From Nonomuraea endophytica (GTDB lineage: Bacteria; Actinomycetota; Actinomycetes; Streptosporangiales; Streptosporangiaceae): 64,000 nucleotides of DNA. Of this stretch, positions 9,099 through 16,798 are shown piece after piece. The position numbers were made by a program, and so were the translations under genes. Numbering within the stretch: the stretch's first letter is position 1; every line of letters begins with the position of its first letter. The stretch is taken from NCBI RefSeq assembly GCF_014203235.1, contig NZ_JACHIN010000001.1, positions 1,581,450 through 1,645,449 on the forward strand. The letters are read 5' to 3'. Below the pieces are notes generated by a model. The model did not search any database and had not been told where the DNA came from. It saw only the letters and a program-made list of their open reading frames with translations.

Positions 9099-10034
9099 CT
9101 ACTGGGCCAGCGCGGCCGGGCCGTACACGAAAGCGGGGTCGATCTGCGTGGCGAGGTCGAGGCCGGTGCGCTCGTTGGCCCACGCGCGGGCGTTGCGCAG
9201 GTGGAACTCGGCCGTCTGGCGGCCGAACCGCGCCCAGTCCTTGGGCTGCGCGTCAAGCTGCTTCAGCAGTACGGCCAGCGCGTCGAGGTTGCCGGTCTCC
9301 AGATCGGTCAGCTCGAACGGCCGCCCCTGCTCCAGGGCGCGCACGGCGGGCGAGTGCTCCATCCAGGTCAGCAGGTCGTCGCCCACGTGCTCGCGCAGGA
9401 ACTCGACGTCGCCTGGGTCCTGCACCTTGTTGCCGACGACCGCGATCGGCACCTCGAAGTCGGCGGCGTAGTCGCGGTACTGCCGGTAGACGCTGACGCC
9501 CTGCCGGGTCGGCTCGGCGACGAGCACGGTCAGGTCGAAGCGGGTGAACAGCCCGGAGGCGAAGGAGTCGGCCCCGGCGGTCATGTCGACCACGACGTAT
9601 TCGCCGGCCTCGTCCACCAGGTGGTTGAGCAGGAGCTCGACCGCGCCGACCTTGGAGTGGTAGCAGGCGACGCCGAGGTCCTCCTCGCCGAACGGGCCGG
9701 TCACCATGAGCCGCGGGCCCTCGGGCGTGGCCACCGAGTAGGGCAGGTCCTCGAACGTCAGCAGCCGCGAGCCGCGTCCCGGCGGGGTGGTTTTGACCAT
9801 GGCGGCGGCCGAGGGGATGCGCGGGTTGTCGCCGCGCAGCAGGTCCTTGATCTCGGTGAGGCGGGCGCCGAGCGGCTCGGGCTGGGTGTCGAGGCCGAGC
9901 ACGAGCGCGAGGTGCTGATTGATGTCGGCGTCGACCGCGACGACCGGGCTGCCCTGGCCTGCCACGTATCTGGCGAACAGCGCGGACATGGTGGTCTTGC
10001 CGCTGCCGCCCTTCCCCACGAATGCCACGCGCAC
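9099..10034 (-). CDS. CooC/MinD-like P-loop ATPase
   Basis: 311 residues. Deviant Walker A at the extreme N-terminus (FVGKGGSGKTTMSALFARY), VAVDADINQHLALVLGL as the switch I region and VVDMTAGADSF as the Walker B/switch II element place it in the SIMIBI class near CooC, the ATPase that helps load nickel into CO dehydrogenase, and ArsA/MinD. No CODH or hydrogenase gene is in the window. GTG start with an excellent AAAGGAGG ribosome site 10 bases upstream. A Zur-box-like element (TGAAAA-CCG-TTTTCG) lies 21 bp upstream, which would fit a metal-related role, but this is inference. Confidence 0.85.
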   Translation of the reverse strand: MRVAFVGKGGSGKTTMSALFARYVAGQGSPVVAVDADINQHLALVLGLDTQPEPLGARLTEIKDLLRGDNPRIPSAAAMVKTTPPGRGSRLLTFEDLPYSVATPEGPRLMVTGPFGEEDLGVACYHSKVGAVELLLNHLVDEAGEYVVVDMTAGADSFASGLFTRFDLTVLVAEPTRQGVSVYRQYRDYAADFEVPIAVVGNKVQDPGDVEFLREHVGDDLLTWMEHSPAVRALEQGRPFELTDLETGNLDALAVLLKQLDAQPKDWARFGRQTAEFHLRNARAWANERTGLDLATQIDPAFVYGPAALAQ

Positions 10035-10054
10035 GCCGGAGCCTCCTTTGGTTT

Positions 10055-10069
10055 TGAAAACCGTTTTCG
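10055..10069. promoter_or_regulatory. Zur-box-like dyad in front of the P-loop ATPase gene
   Basis: TGAAAACCGTTTTCG, with perfect arms GAAAA/TTTTC around CCG. It agrees at 11 of 15 positions with the actinobacterial zinc-uptake-regulator box I remember (TGAAAATGATTTTCA). Lies between the divergent ATPase and TPR genes. Confidence 0.4.
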
Positions 10070-10103
10070 TTCTCGGGTGCGCTCATCATGCCACACTGCG
10101 GCC

Positions 10104-10577
10104 ATGAGAGATGAAGCTTTGGCGCGAGTCGCGGAACTGAACCGGGCGGGCAAGCTGGAGGAGGCACACGCGGCGCTGCTGGAGGTGTCGGCCGCGTATC
10201 CGGATGATCCGGACGTGGCGCGGGAGACGGCCTACGCGCACGACCGGCTCGGGCTGGAGAGCGAGGCGGTGCCGTACTACGAGAAGGCGCTTGAGCTGCG
10301 GGCGGATGACCGGCTCGGGGTGTTCACCGGGTTCGGCAGCACGCTGCGGGTGCTCGGCCGCTATGACGAGGCGCTGGAGATGCTGGAGCGCGGGCTGGGC
10401 GAGTTCCCGGGCGATCCGGCGTTGCGCGCCTTCCGGGCGATGGCGCTGCACAACAAGGGAGCCCACCGCGAGGCGGTGAGCTCCCTGCTGAAGCTGGTGT
10501 CGGAGGGCGAGCAGGCCGGTGGCTACGGCCGCGCGCTCGCCTACTACGCCGACAACCTCGACCTGGTCGTGGACTAA
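10104..10577 (+). CDS. Tetratricopeptide repeat protein
   Basis: 157 residues consisting almost entirely of TPR helices: repeats begin near residues 1, 35, 69 and 103 (for example ARETAYAHDRLGLESEAVPY and GSTLRVLGRYDEALEMLERG). Short all-TPR proteins act as protein-binding scaffolds; similar ones are common as soluble actinobacterial proteins, often annotated as tetratrico peptide repeat group 5. Divergent from the P-loop ATPase across a 69-bp region. Its stop overlaps the stop of the convergent LCP gene by four bases. Binding partner unknown. Confidence 0.88.
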   Translation: MRDEALARVAELNRAGKLEEAHAALLEVSAAYPDDPDVARETAYAHDRLGLESEAVPYYEKALELRADDRLGVFTGFGSTLRVLGRYDEALEMLERGLGEFPGDPALRAFRAMALHNKGAHREAVSSLLKLVSEGEQAGGYGRALAYYADNLDLVVD

Positions 10578-11965
10578 CCGCAGGTCTCGTCGAGGGCGAT
10601 CGGGCGGTCGGCGCTCGGCGCCAGCGTCGGCGTGGGTGTCGGGCGTTCGCCGGGGGCGGTGGCGGTCTTGTTCGCCGGTCGCTCGGCCAGCGCCTGCTCG
10701 ACCTTGCGCCTGATCAGCTGCCAGTCGGGGTAGGCGGTGCTGATCAGCGGCGGCACGAAGCTGAGGCTGCGGATCCTGGTGTCCTTGACCTTCTGCGCCA
10801 GGTCGACCAGGGCGGGCAGCAGGCTCTGCGGGATGTCGGTGGAGATGGCCCGCTTGGTGGCGGTGGCCAGGCTCTCGAAGCTGTTGAGCACGGTCATCGG
10901 GTCCGCCTGCTTGGCCACCGCGTTGAGCAGGCACTTCTGGCGGCCCATGCGGACGTAGTCGTCGCTGTCGGTGCGCGAGCGGCCGTACCAGAGCGCTTCC
11001 TCGCCGGAGAGCTTGCGGGTGCCGGCGGGCAGCAGGCCCTCGCGGTACTTGCCGTAGACGATGGGCTCCTTGATGGTGACCTTGACTCCGCCCATGGCAT
11101 CGACGATCTGGGCGAAGCCATACATGTCAACCATCGCGTAGTAGGTGACCGGGATGCCGAGGATGCCGCTGATCGTCTGCTTGAGCAGCGCCGGGCCGCG
11201 CTGGCCCTTGTGCACGCCGGGGGTCATCTCGGGGTAGTCCTCGGCGTACTGGAAGACCTCGTTGAGCAGGCCGGGTGTGTACGGCGGCTCGCCGGTGAAG
11301 CCGTAGGGGAAGCGCTGGCGGGCCGGGCCGGCGGGCAGGGGCACGTTCTCCAGGTTGCGCGGCAGGCCGAGCAGGGTGGTGGCGCCGGTGGCCACGTCCA
11401 CGCTGGCCACGGTCATGCTGTCGGTACGCACGCCCGGCCGGTTGGCGGCGGCGTCGGCGCCGACGAGCAGGATGTTGACCCGATCGGCCCCGCTCCACGG
11501 GTCGGCGGCGACGACCGGGGCGGTGTTCGTGTTGTTGAACAGCGTGGTGACCACGTCGCGCGAGACATAGGCCAGGCGGGCGGCGTAGGCGGTCGGGGCG
11601 ACGACCAGGACGCACAGGACGACGGCCAGGATCGTGGTGGCCTTGCGGGCGGCGGTGTCGGAGGCGGCCGGCCGTACCAGGGCATAGGACCAGATGATCA
11701 CCGTGGACCAGGCGACGGCGATCGCGATCAGCGTGACCGTGAGGGTCGTCAGCCAGCTCGGCTGGACCGCCAGCGACAGCAGGTGGCTGCCGAGCACGGT
11801 GACCACGGTCAGCACGGAGGCGAGCAGCAGCGCGTAGACGGCCATCAGCGCCAGGCCGGTACGCCGCCGGCCGGTGGCCAGATGGGCCACCCCCCACAGC
11901 AAGGCCGAGCCGAAGGTCAGCGCGATGCTGGCGCCGAGGCTGAATTCGCGATCTCTGGCTGCCAT
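10574..11965 (-). CDS. LytR-CpsA-Psr (LCP) family protein
   Basis: 463 residues. Four predicted membrane helices (about 8-30, 36-60, 68-92, 108-131) precede an extracytoplasmic LCP domain. LCP signatures are visible: NILLVGADA, the Arg-Asp-containing RTDSMTVASVD and TTLLGLPRNLENVPLP, TYYAMVDMYGFAQIVDAMGGV, and the downstream YGRSRTDSDDYVRMGRQKCLL. LCP enzymes transfer lipid-linked glycopolymers to peptidoglycan; the Arg residues in these motifs bind the pyrophosphate of the polyprenyl substrate. Four N-terminal helices rather than one is the variant seen in some actinomycetes. A Pro/Thr-rich tail precedes the C-terminus. Confidence 0.93.
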   Translation of the reverse strand: MAARDREFSLGASIALTFGSALLWGVAHLATGRRRTGLALMAVYALLLASVLTVVTVLGSHLLSLAVQPSWLTTLTVTLIAIAVAWSTVIIWSYALVRPAASDTAARKATTILAVVLCVLVVAPTAYAARLAYVSRDVVTTLFNNTNTAPVVAADPWSGADRVNILLVGADAAANRPGVRTDSMTVASVDVATGATTLLGLPRNLENVPLPAGPARQRFPYGFTGEPPYTPGLLNEVFQYAEDYPEMTPGVHKGQRGPALLKQTISGILGIPVTYYAMVDMYGFAQIVDAMGGVKVTIKEPIVYGKYREGLLPAGTRKLSGEEALWYGRSRTDSDDYVRMGRQKCLLNAVAKQADPMTVLNSFESLATATKRAISTDIPQSLLPALVDLAQKVKDTRIRSLSFVPPLISTAYPDWQLIRRKVEQALAERPANKTATAPGERPTPTPTLAPSADRPIALDETCG

Positions 11966-12083
11966 CCCCTGCCAACCCCCGTTTCGAGCAGATCATCTCA
12001 GATTAGTAACGGTTTAGGGATGATTGGGACAAAATCCGGAGTGTGGCGCGTCAATTCACGGCAACGGAAACTTGCGATATAAC

Positions 12084-12806
12084 GTGAGTGTGAGACGTGG
12101 AAAGTATGGATTCGACGCGCCGTTGCCCTTCGCGGGACTGGTCGTGGGAGCCCTTGTGCTGCTGGCTCTCACGATCGTCTCCTTCGCCTATGACGTGGCG
12201 CCCGCCGGCGTCGCCTTCCTCCTCGGAGGTCTATATACCCTGGCCAGCGCGTTCAGCTACGCGTACACCACTCGCCGCGGAAAGTTCGAGATCTGGGCGA
12301 GGGAGCTCGACGACCTCGACGGCGGCGAACGTGTGCTGGACCTCGGCTGCGGGCGCGGCGCGGTGCTCATGGCCGCCGCGCGGCGGCTGTCCAAGGGGTA
12401 CGCGACCGGCCTCGACCTGTGGCGCACCAAGGACCAGTCGGGCAACCGCGCCGCCGCCACCCTGGCCAACGCCGAGGCCGAAGGCGTCGCCGACCGGATC
12501 GAACTCGTCACCGGCGACATGCGGGCGCTGCCGTTCGTCGGCGACAGCTTCGACGCGGTCGTCTCCAGCCTCGCCATCCACAACATCGGCACGGCCGAGG
12601 GACGCGCCGAGGCCGTCCGCGAGGCCTACCGCGTGCTCGCGCCGGGCGGCCGCCTGCTGATCGCCGACTTCCAGCGCACCGAGGAGTACGAGGCGGTCCT
12701 GCGCGGCCTCGGCGCCTCTGACGTGCGGCGACGCGACCTCGGCTGGCGATTCTGGTACGGCGGGCCGTGGTTCGCCACCCGGATGGTGGAGGCCTACAAG
12801 AGGTGA
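12084..12806 (+). CDS. Membrane-anchored class I SAM-dependent methyltransferase
   Basis: About 240 residues from the GTG at 12084; an in-frame TTG at 12024 would add 20 residues, but the residues there look non-coding. Two hydrophobic helices (about 16-36 and 41-62) lead into a Rossmann methyltransferase: motif I VLDLGCGRGAVL (84-95), the acidic GLDLW loop, GDMRALPFVGDSFDAVVSSLAIHNI as motifs II/post-II, and LAPGGRLLIADF. The C-terminal WYGGPWFATRMVEA is typical of a small actinobacterial family. Substrate unknown; the anchor suggests a lipid or membrane-embedded substrate. Followed 21 bp later by the MFS gene, so the two may be co-transcribed. Confidence 0.85.
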   Translation: MSVRRGKYGFDAPLPFAGLVVGALVLLALTIVSFAYDVAPAGVAFLLGGLYTLASAFSYAYTTRRGKFEIWARELDDLDGGERVLDLGCGRGAVLMAAARRLSKGYATGLDLWRTKDQSGNRAAATLANAEAEGVADRIELVTGDMRALPFVGDSFDAVVSSLAIHNIGTAEGRAEAVREAYRVLAPGGRLLIADFQRTEEYEAVLRGLGASDVRRRDLGWRFWYGGPWFATRMVEAYKR

Positions 12807-12827
12807 TCCGGGGTACCGGGTTGTCTC

Positions 12828-14258
12828 ATGAGCGGTGTTGAGACCGGCACCATCACCACCAAGGTGCCCGCCAGACTCGACCGGCTGCCCTGGTCGCGCT
12901 GGCACTGGATGATCGTCATCGGCCTGGGGACCGTATGGATTCTGGACGGCCTCGAAGTCACCATCGTGGGCAACCTCTCCGCCCAGCTCGCCAAACCCGG
13001 CAGCGGCCTGGACATCACGCAGGCCCAGGTCGCCGGCCTCGCCGCCGCCCTCTACGTGGCCGGGGCGTGCTCGGGCGCGTTGTTCTTCGGCTGGCTGACC
13101 GACCGGTTCGGCCGCAAGAAGCTCTTCATCATCACGCTGGTGGTCTACCTGGTCGCCACGCTGATGACCGCGTTCTCCTTCAGCGCGTGGTGGTTCTTCC
13201 TGTTCCGCTTCCTGACCGGCTTCGGCATCGGCGGCGAGTACGCCGCGATCAACTCCGCCATCGACGAACTCATCCCCAGCCGCCACCGCGGCCGCGTCGA
13301 CATCCTCATCAACGGCAGCTACTGGCTCGGCGCCGCCGGAGGCGCCCTGCTGACCGTCCCGCTGCTCAACGACCTGCCGGTCAACATCGGGTGGCGCGTG
13401 GCGTTCGGGCTCGGCGTGGTGCTGGGCCTGGCCATCTTGCTGGTACGCAGGAACGTGCCCGAGAGCCCACGCTGGCTGTTCATCCACGGCCGGGAGAAGG
13501 AGGCCGAGCGGATCGTCGGCGAGATCGAAGAGCAGGTGGCCGGCGACCTGCCCGAGCCGTCCGAGTCCATCACGGTCCACCAGCGCAAGTCGATCGGGTT
13601 CATCCGGATCGCGCACACCCTCGTGGCGCTCTACCCCAAGCGGACCGTGCTGGGGCTGTCGTTGTTCATCGGACAGGCGTTCCTCTACAACGCCATCACG
13701 TTCGGGTACGCGCAGATCTTGTCCACTTTCTACCAGATTGATACGTATACCGGGTATTACTTCGCGGTGATCGCGGTCGGGAACTTCCTGGGGCCTTTGC
13801 TGCTCGGGCCGCTGTTCGACACGGTGGGGCGGGTGCCGATGATCTCGGCCACGTACATCGGGTCGGGGGTGTTGCTGCTGGGCACGGCCTGGATGTTCAA
13901 CGAGGGCATGCTGACCGCCGTGACCTTGACTGCTTGCTGGTCGGTGGTGCTGTTCGTGGCGTCGGCCGGGGCCAGCTCGGCCTATCTGACGGTCAGCGAG
14001 ATCTTCCCCATGGAGACGCGGGCCATGGCCATCGCCTTCTTCTTCGCGATCGGGACGGCGGCGGGTGGCATCGCCGGGCCGCTGCTGTTCGCGGCGCTGG
14101 TGGAGAGCGGCGTCCCGGGCGACACGGCGCTGGCGTTCGCCATCGGAGCGATCCTGATGATCGCCGCCGGACTCGTAGAGCTGATCTTCGGCGTCAAGGC
14201 CGAACGCCAAAGCCTCGAACGCATAGCCACCCCCCTGTCCGCCAAAACCCCCACCTAA
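12828..14258 (+). CDS. MFS transporter, sugar-porter-like
   Basis: 476 residues with twelve membrane helices. Sugar-porter hallmarks are clear: GWLTDRFGRKKLF between helices 2 and 3, GEYAAINSAIDELIPSRHRGR after helix 4, the PESPRWL motif after helix 6, and a matching TVGRVPMI loop in the second half. Members carry sugars, organic acids or aromatic compounds by proton symport. 21 bp after the methyltransferase stop. Substrate cannot be inferred from context. Confidence 0.9.
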   Translation: MSGVETGTITTKVPARLDRLPWSRWHWMIVIGLGTVWILDGLEVTIVGNLSAQLAKPGSGLDITQAQVAGLAAALYVAGACSGALFFGWLTDRFGRKKLFIITLVVYLVATLMTAFSFSAWWFFLFRFLTGFGIGGEYAAINSAIDELIPSRHRGRVDILINGSYWLGAAGGALLTVPLLNDLPVNIGWRVAFGLGVVLGLAILLVRRNVPESPRWLFIHGREKEAERIVGEIEEQVAGDLPEPSESITVHQRKSIGFIRIAHTLVALYPKRTVLGLSLFIGQAFLYNAITFGYAQILSTFYQIDTYTGYYFAVIAVGNFLGPLLLGPLFDTVGRVPMISATYIGSGVLLLGTAWMFNEGMLTAVTLTACWSVVLFVASAGASSAYLTVSEIFPMETRAMAIAFFFAIGTAAGGIAGPLLFAALVESGVPGDTALAFAIGAILMIAAGLVELIFGVKAERQSLERIATPLSAKTPT

Positions 14259-14353
14259 CCCCCTCCGAGCTTCCGGCTGGGCGCTGCGCTGGGTCTTCCG
14301 CTCTTGCGGGTCCATGGGGTGGTTGGCGTGCTGGTGGCTTGTGTGCCCGGGGG

Positions 14354-14971
14354 TCAGAGGAGGCGGGGGAGGGTGGGGCGCATGACGCGGAGGGCGGCGC
14401 CGGCGTCGGCGAGGTAGAGGTGGGGGACGTCGACGAACACGCGCATCGGGCCCTGGTCCAGGCCGAGGTTCCGCGCCATCTCGGCCTGGACGTCGGCGAG
14501 CGGCAGGTAGTTCAGGTAGCTGGTGAAGGCGTTCTGGGAGCGGAAGGTGGCGGTCATCAGCAGGCGGTCGTCTCGGGCCCGGAAGGCCAGGCCGGTCAGG
14601 CAGGGGACCGAGTCATAGGGCTCGCCGGGGGTGGTCAGGGAGATCCAGCCGCTCTTGCTGTACGGCCTGGCCCGCAGCAGTTCCGCCGCCCAGGTCAGCT
14701 GGCCCTTGATGCGGGCGCCGTAGCTGTACTTGAACGGCTCGACGATCGTGTCCTCGGTGAACTTCCTGGTGTAGAGGGCCAGCTTGGCGGCGTCGCCGTA
14801 CCGCTCGACGATGGGGTCGGCGGGGCGGGGGCGGGTGATCTCGACCAGCACGGGCGGGCCCTCGATGACGGGGCCGCGGTCGTCGTCGGCTGGGACGCCG
14901 GAAATCCAGACATGGCGGATCAGACCGATCCACGCCTCCCCACATGACGCCCATTGCACTGGGCTGTCCAT
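14354..14971 (-). CDS. Thymidylate synthase-like (TS/dCMP hydroxymethylase fold) protein
   Basis: 205 residues. The sequence follows the TS fold: R32 in DDDRGPVIEG matches the phosphate-binding Arg near the N-terminus, YSYGARI (82-88) resembles the YG-R motif, C124 in SVPCLTG aligns with the catalytic Cys of the PC motif, FRSQN (143-147) with the Arg-Ser phosphate site, N154 with the pyrimidine-reading Asn, and PHLYLAD (183-189) with the H-x-Y pair. It is shorter than ThyA and lacks the obvious N-terminal Glu/Trp segment. TS-family enzymes methylate or hydroxymethylate pyrimidine nucleotides. The ATG directly abuts the TAA of the upstream four-helix membrane protein gene, so both are surely translated from one mRNA. 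Possibly a nucleotide-modifying or -sensing partner; function unproven. Confidence 0.7.
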   Translation of the reverse strand: MDSPVQWASCGEAWIGLIRHVWISGVPADDDRGPVIEGPPVLVEITRPRPADPIVERYGDAAKLALYTRKFTEDTIVEPFKYSYGARIKGQLTWAAELLRARPYSKSGWISLTTPGEPYDSVPCLTGLAFRARDDRLLMTATFRSQNAFTSYLNYLPLADVQAEMARNLGLDQGPMRVFVDVPHLYLADAGAALRVMRPTLPRLL

Positions 14972-15634
14972 TTACGTCTCCATATTCGGGAATTTGTAGG
15001 GGTTGTGGGGAAGTCGGCGTCGCCTTGTCACGTTGCAACGCACGTAGTAGATCGAGTAGTGCACCAGGGCCACGAGCAGGATGCTGGTCAGCAGCAGGAG
15101 CAGGTTCGGGTACGTCCTGGACAGTCCGGTAATGCCTACTGTCAGGTACGCCGAGTTGACCAGGGCCATCATCATCACGTTGATGCCCGGCCAGGTCAGC
15201 GGCGCGTACGTCTCCGGGAAGCGCGGGTCGACGGGCAGGTTGGGTGTCCAGTCGAGCTCGTCCTTCAACTGCGCCGTGTACAGCAGGCGGAAGTTGTTGA
15301 TGGCTCTGGCCGTCCTGCCGTGCGCGTTGACCGCTTCGATCAGGCGCAGGAACGGCAGCACCCCCAGCAGCCCGAAGGCGGCCACCAGCGCGAAGAGGTA
15401 CGCGGGGACGGTCTGCCAGGTCGTCAGATCCTGCGGATTGACGACCTTGGCACTGGTCAGCGCGATCGTGGCGAGGAACGGCACCGACAACAGGCTCATC
15501 GCGAGCCTGGTCATCTTGAGCCGTTCTTCCTTCGCGGCCAGGTGGACCTGGTAGATGCCGCTGAAGTCCACGGCGGCTAGTTGGAGGAAGTGGGTCGCTT
15601 CGAGCGGCCCCGGTGAGGGGGATGACTTCCGCAT
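14972..15634 (-). CDS. Four-helix membrane protein paired with the TS-like protein
   Basis: 220 residues. Four membrane helices are predicted near 45-65, 75-100, 150-172 and 177-200, with a soluble 40-residue N-terminus and a cytosolic loop of about 50 residues between helices 2 and 3 containing the conserved-looking NAHGRTARAINNFRLLYTAQL stretch in part. The basic run RRRR after helix 4 fixes the C-terminus inside. I do not recognise the family with certainty; it resembles the small multi-helix membrane components that accompany nucleotide-based signalling genes. Its stop codon is immediately followed by the ATG of the TS-like gene. An inverted repeat TGGCA-N4-TGCCA at 15693-15706 lies in its upstream region. 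Confidence 0.75.
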   Translation of the reverse strand: MRKSSPSPGPLEATHFLQLAAVDFSGIYQVHLAAKEERLKMTRLAMSLLSVPFLATIALTSAKVVNPQDLTTWQTVPAYLFALVAAFGLLGVLPFLRLIEAVNAHGRTARAINNFRLLYTAQLKDELDWTPNLPVDPRFPETYAPLTWPGINVMMMALVNSAYLTVGITGLSRTYPNLLLLLTSILLVALVHYSIYYVRCNVTRRRRLPHNPYKFPNMET

Positions 15635-15722
15635 GAGCGTGCTCCTGGATGGCCCGGTGAATCCAGTATGAGCACAGTTTCCGGGATTTGACTGGCATTC
15701 CTGCCAATCATTCCAACAAATC

Positions 15723-16724
15723 TCAACTCGTGGCTGTCAGTGCAGGTCGGTTGATGGTTCTGATGATTGTGTCGATGTATGAGGTGGGCAGCGAGCGGAG
15801 GATTCCGGCGATCTCCTGGTTGCCGATCTCGGGGAGTGCGGTGACGGCCTCGGCGGCCAGTCCGCGGCAGTATTCGATGGTCGTCTCAACCATCTTGGTC
15901 TGGCGGAGCCTGGTGAGGATCTCGGCTACTTGCTCATCCGAAATTCCCCTTTGTAGTGATATGTCGCCATTTGTGAGGAAATTCGCTTTTGCCAGGATTA
16001 GCGGGAGGCTGTAGACGCCCTGTTTGAGGTCGTTGCCCGCGGGTTTCCCGAGTTGCTCGCTGGTGGCGGTCAGGTCGAGGAGGTCGTCGAGGATCTGGAA
16101 GATCAGGCCGAACCGCTCGCCGTACGCGGCCATCCTCGCCCGGTCCTCCGGGGAGGCCTGCGCGCAGACGGCGGCCACCAGGCAACTGGCCCGGAAGAGC
16201 GCCGCGGTCTTGCCGGTGATCGAGCGCAGCGCACTGGCCTCGGTGCGGTGCGGGTTGAAGAGGTCCGTGGTCTCCAGGTACTGGCCTTCGGCCAGCTCCA
16301 CCACCGTGGCAGCCAGCACTTCCGCGACCGGGCGGGAGACCGAGGTGATCGCGGCCAGGCCCGCTCTGGCCAGCATGAAGTCACCGATGACCAGGGCCTT
16401 GCCGTCGCCCAGGTCGGCGTTGAGCGTCGTCGCGCCCCGGCGTTCGGTCGCGCGGTCCATCAGGTCGTCGTGGACCAGCGAGCCCGCGTGGATCAGTTCC
16501 ACACAGGCTGCTGCTGTGATGACCCTCCGGTCGGGGTTCTTGCCCAAGGCCATCGCCGTGGCGAGCGTCAGCGCGGGTCTCAGGCGTTTGCCGCCGGCGT
16601 TGATCACACGGGAGGCGCCGGCGTTGATCCCCGGCAGCGCCGAAGAACCGCTCAGGCGCTCTACGCGCGTTTCCACCTTGCGGAGGCCGTTGACGATCGC
16701 CGGGTTTCGCAGCAACTGATCCAT
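15723..16724 (-). CDS. Polyprenyl synthetase family protein (trans-isoprenyl diphosphate synthase)
   Basis: About 333 residues. Both aspartate-rich motifs are present: HDDLMD (first) within LIHAGSLVHDDLMDRATERR and DDLLD (second) within FGLIFQILDDLLDLT, together with GGKRLRPAL for IPP binding and the GNDLKQGVYSLPLI block. Such enzymes build linear isoprenyl diphosphates for quinones, carotenoids or terpenes. The ATG at 16724 sits one base after a GGAGG ribosome site, too close to be ideal; an in-frame TTG at 16715 has a 10-base spacing and could be the real start. It lies 74 bp downstream of the DHA2 efflux gene and 88 bp upstream of the 4TM/TS-like pair, all on one strand. No terpene cyclase is nearby. 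Confidence 0.92.
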   Translation of the reverse strand: MDQLLRNPAIVNGLRKVETRVERLSGSSALPGINAGASRVINAGGKRLRPALTLATAMALGKNPDRRVITAAACVELIHAGSLVHDDLMDRATERRGATTLNADLGDGKALVIGDFMLARAGLAAITSVSRPVAEVLAATVVELAEGQYLETTDLFNPHRTEASALRSITGKTAALFRASCLVAAVCAQASPEDRARMAAYGERFGLIFQILDDLLDLTATSEQLGKPAGNDLKQGVYSLPLILAKANFLTNGDISLQRGISDEQVAEILTRLRQTKMVETTIEYCRGLAAEAVTALPEIGNQEIAGILRSLPTSYIDTIIRTINRPALTATS

Positions 16725-16798
16725 ACCTCCAGACTGCGTCGCGGTGGCTGTGCCGTACCTGAGAGACGCTGAGTTTTTTCTCAGGAGACCCACCAGTC

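Noticed and set aside
12231..14315. 694-codon minus-strand frame across the methyltransferase and MFS genes
   Set aside because: Shadow of two well-supported plus-strand genes; Gln/Gly/Arg-rich with no recognisable domain.
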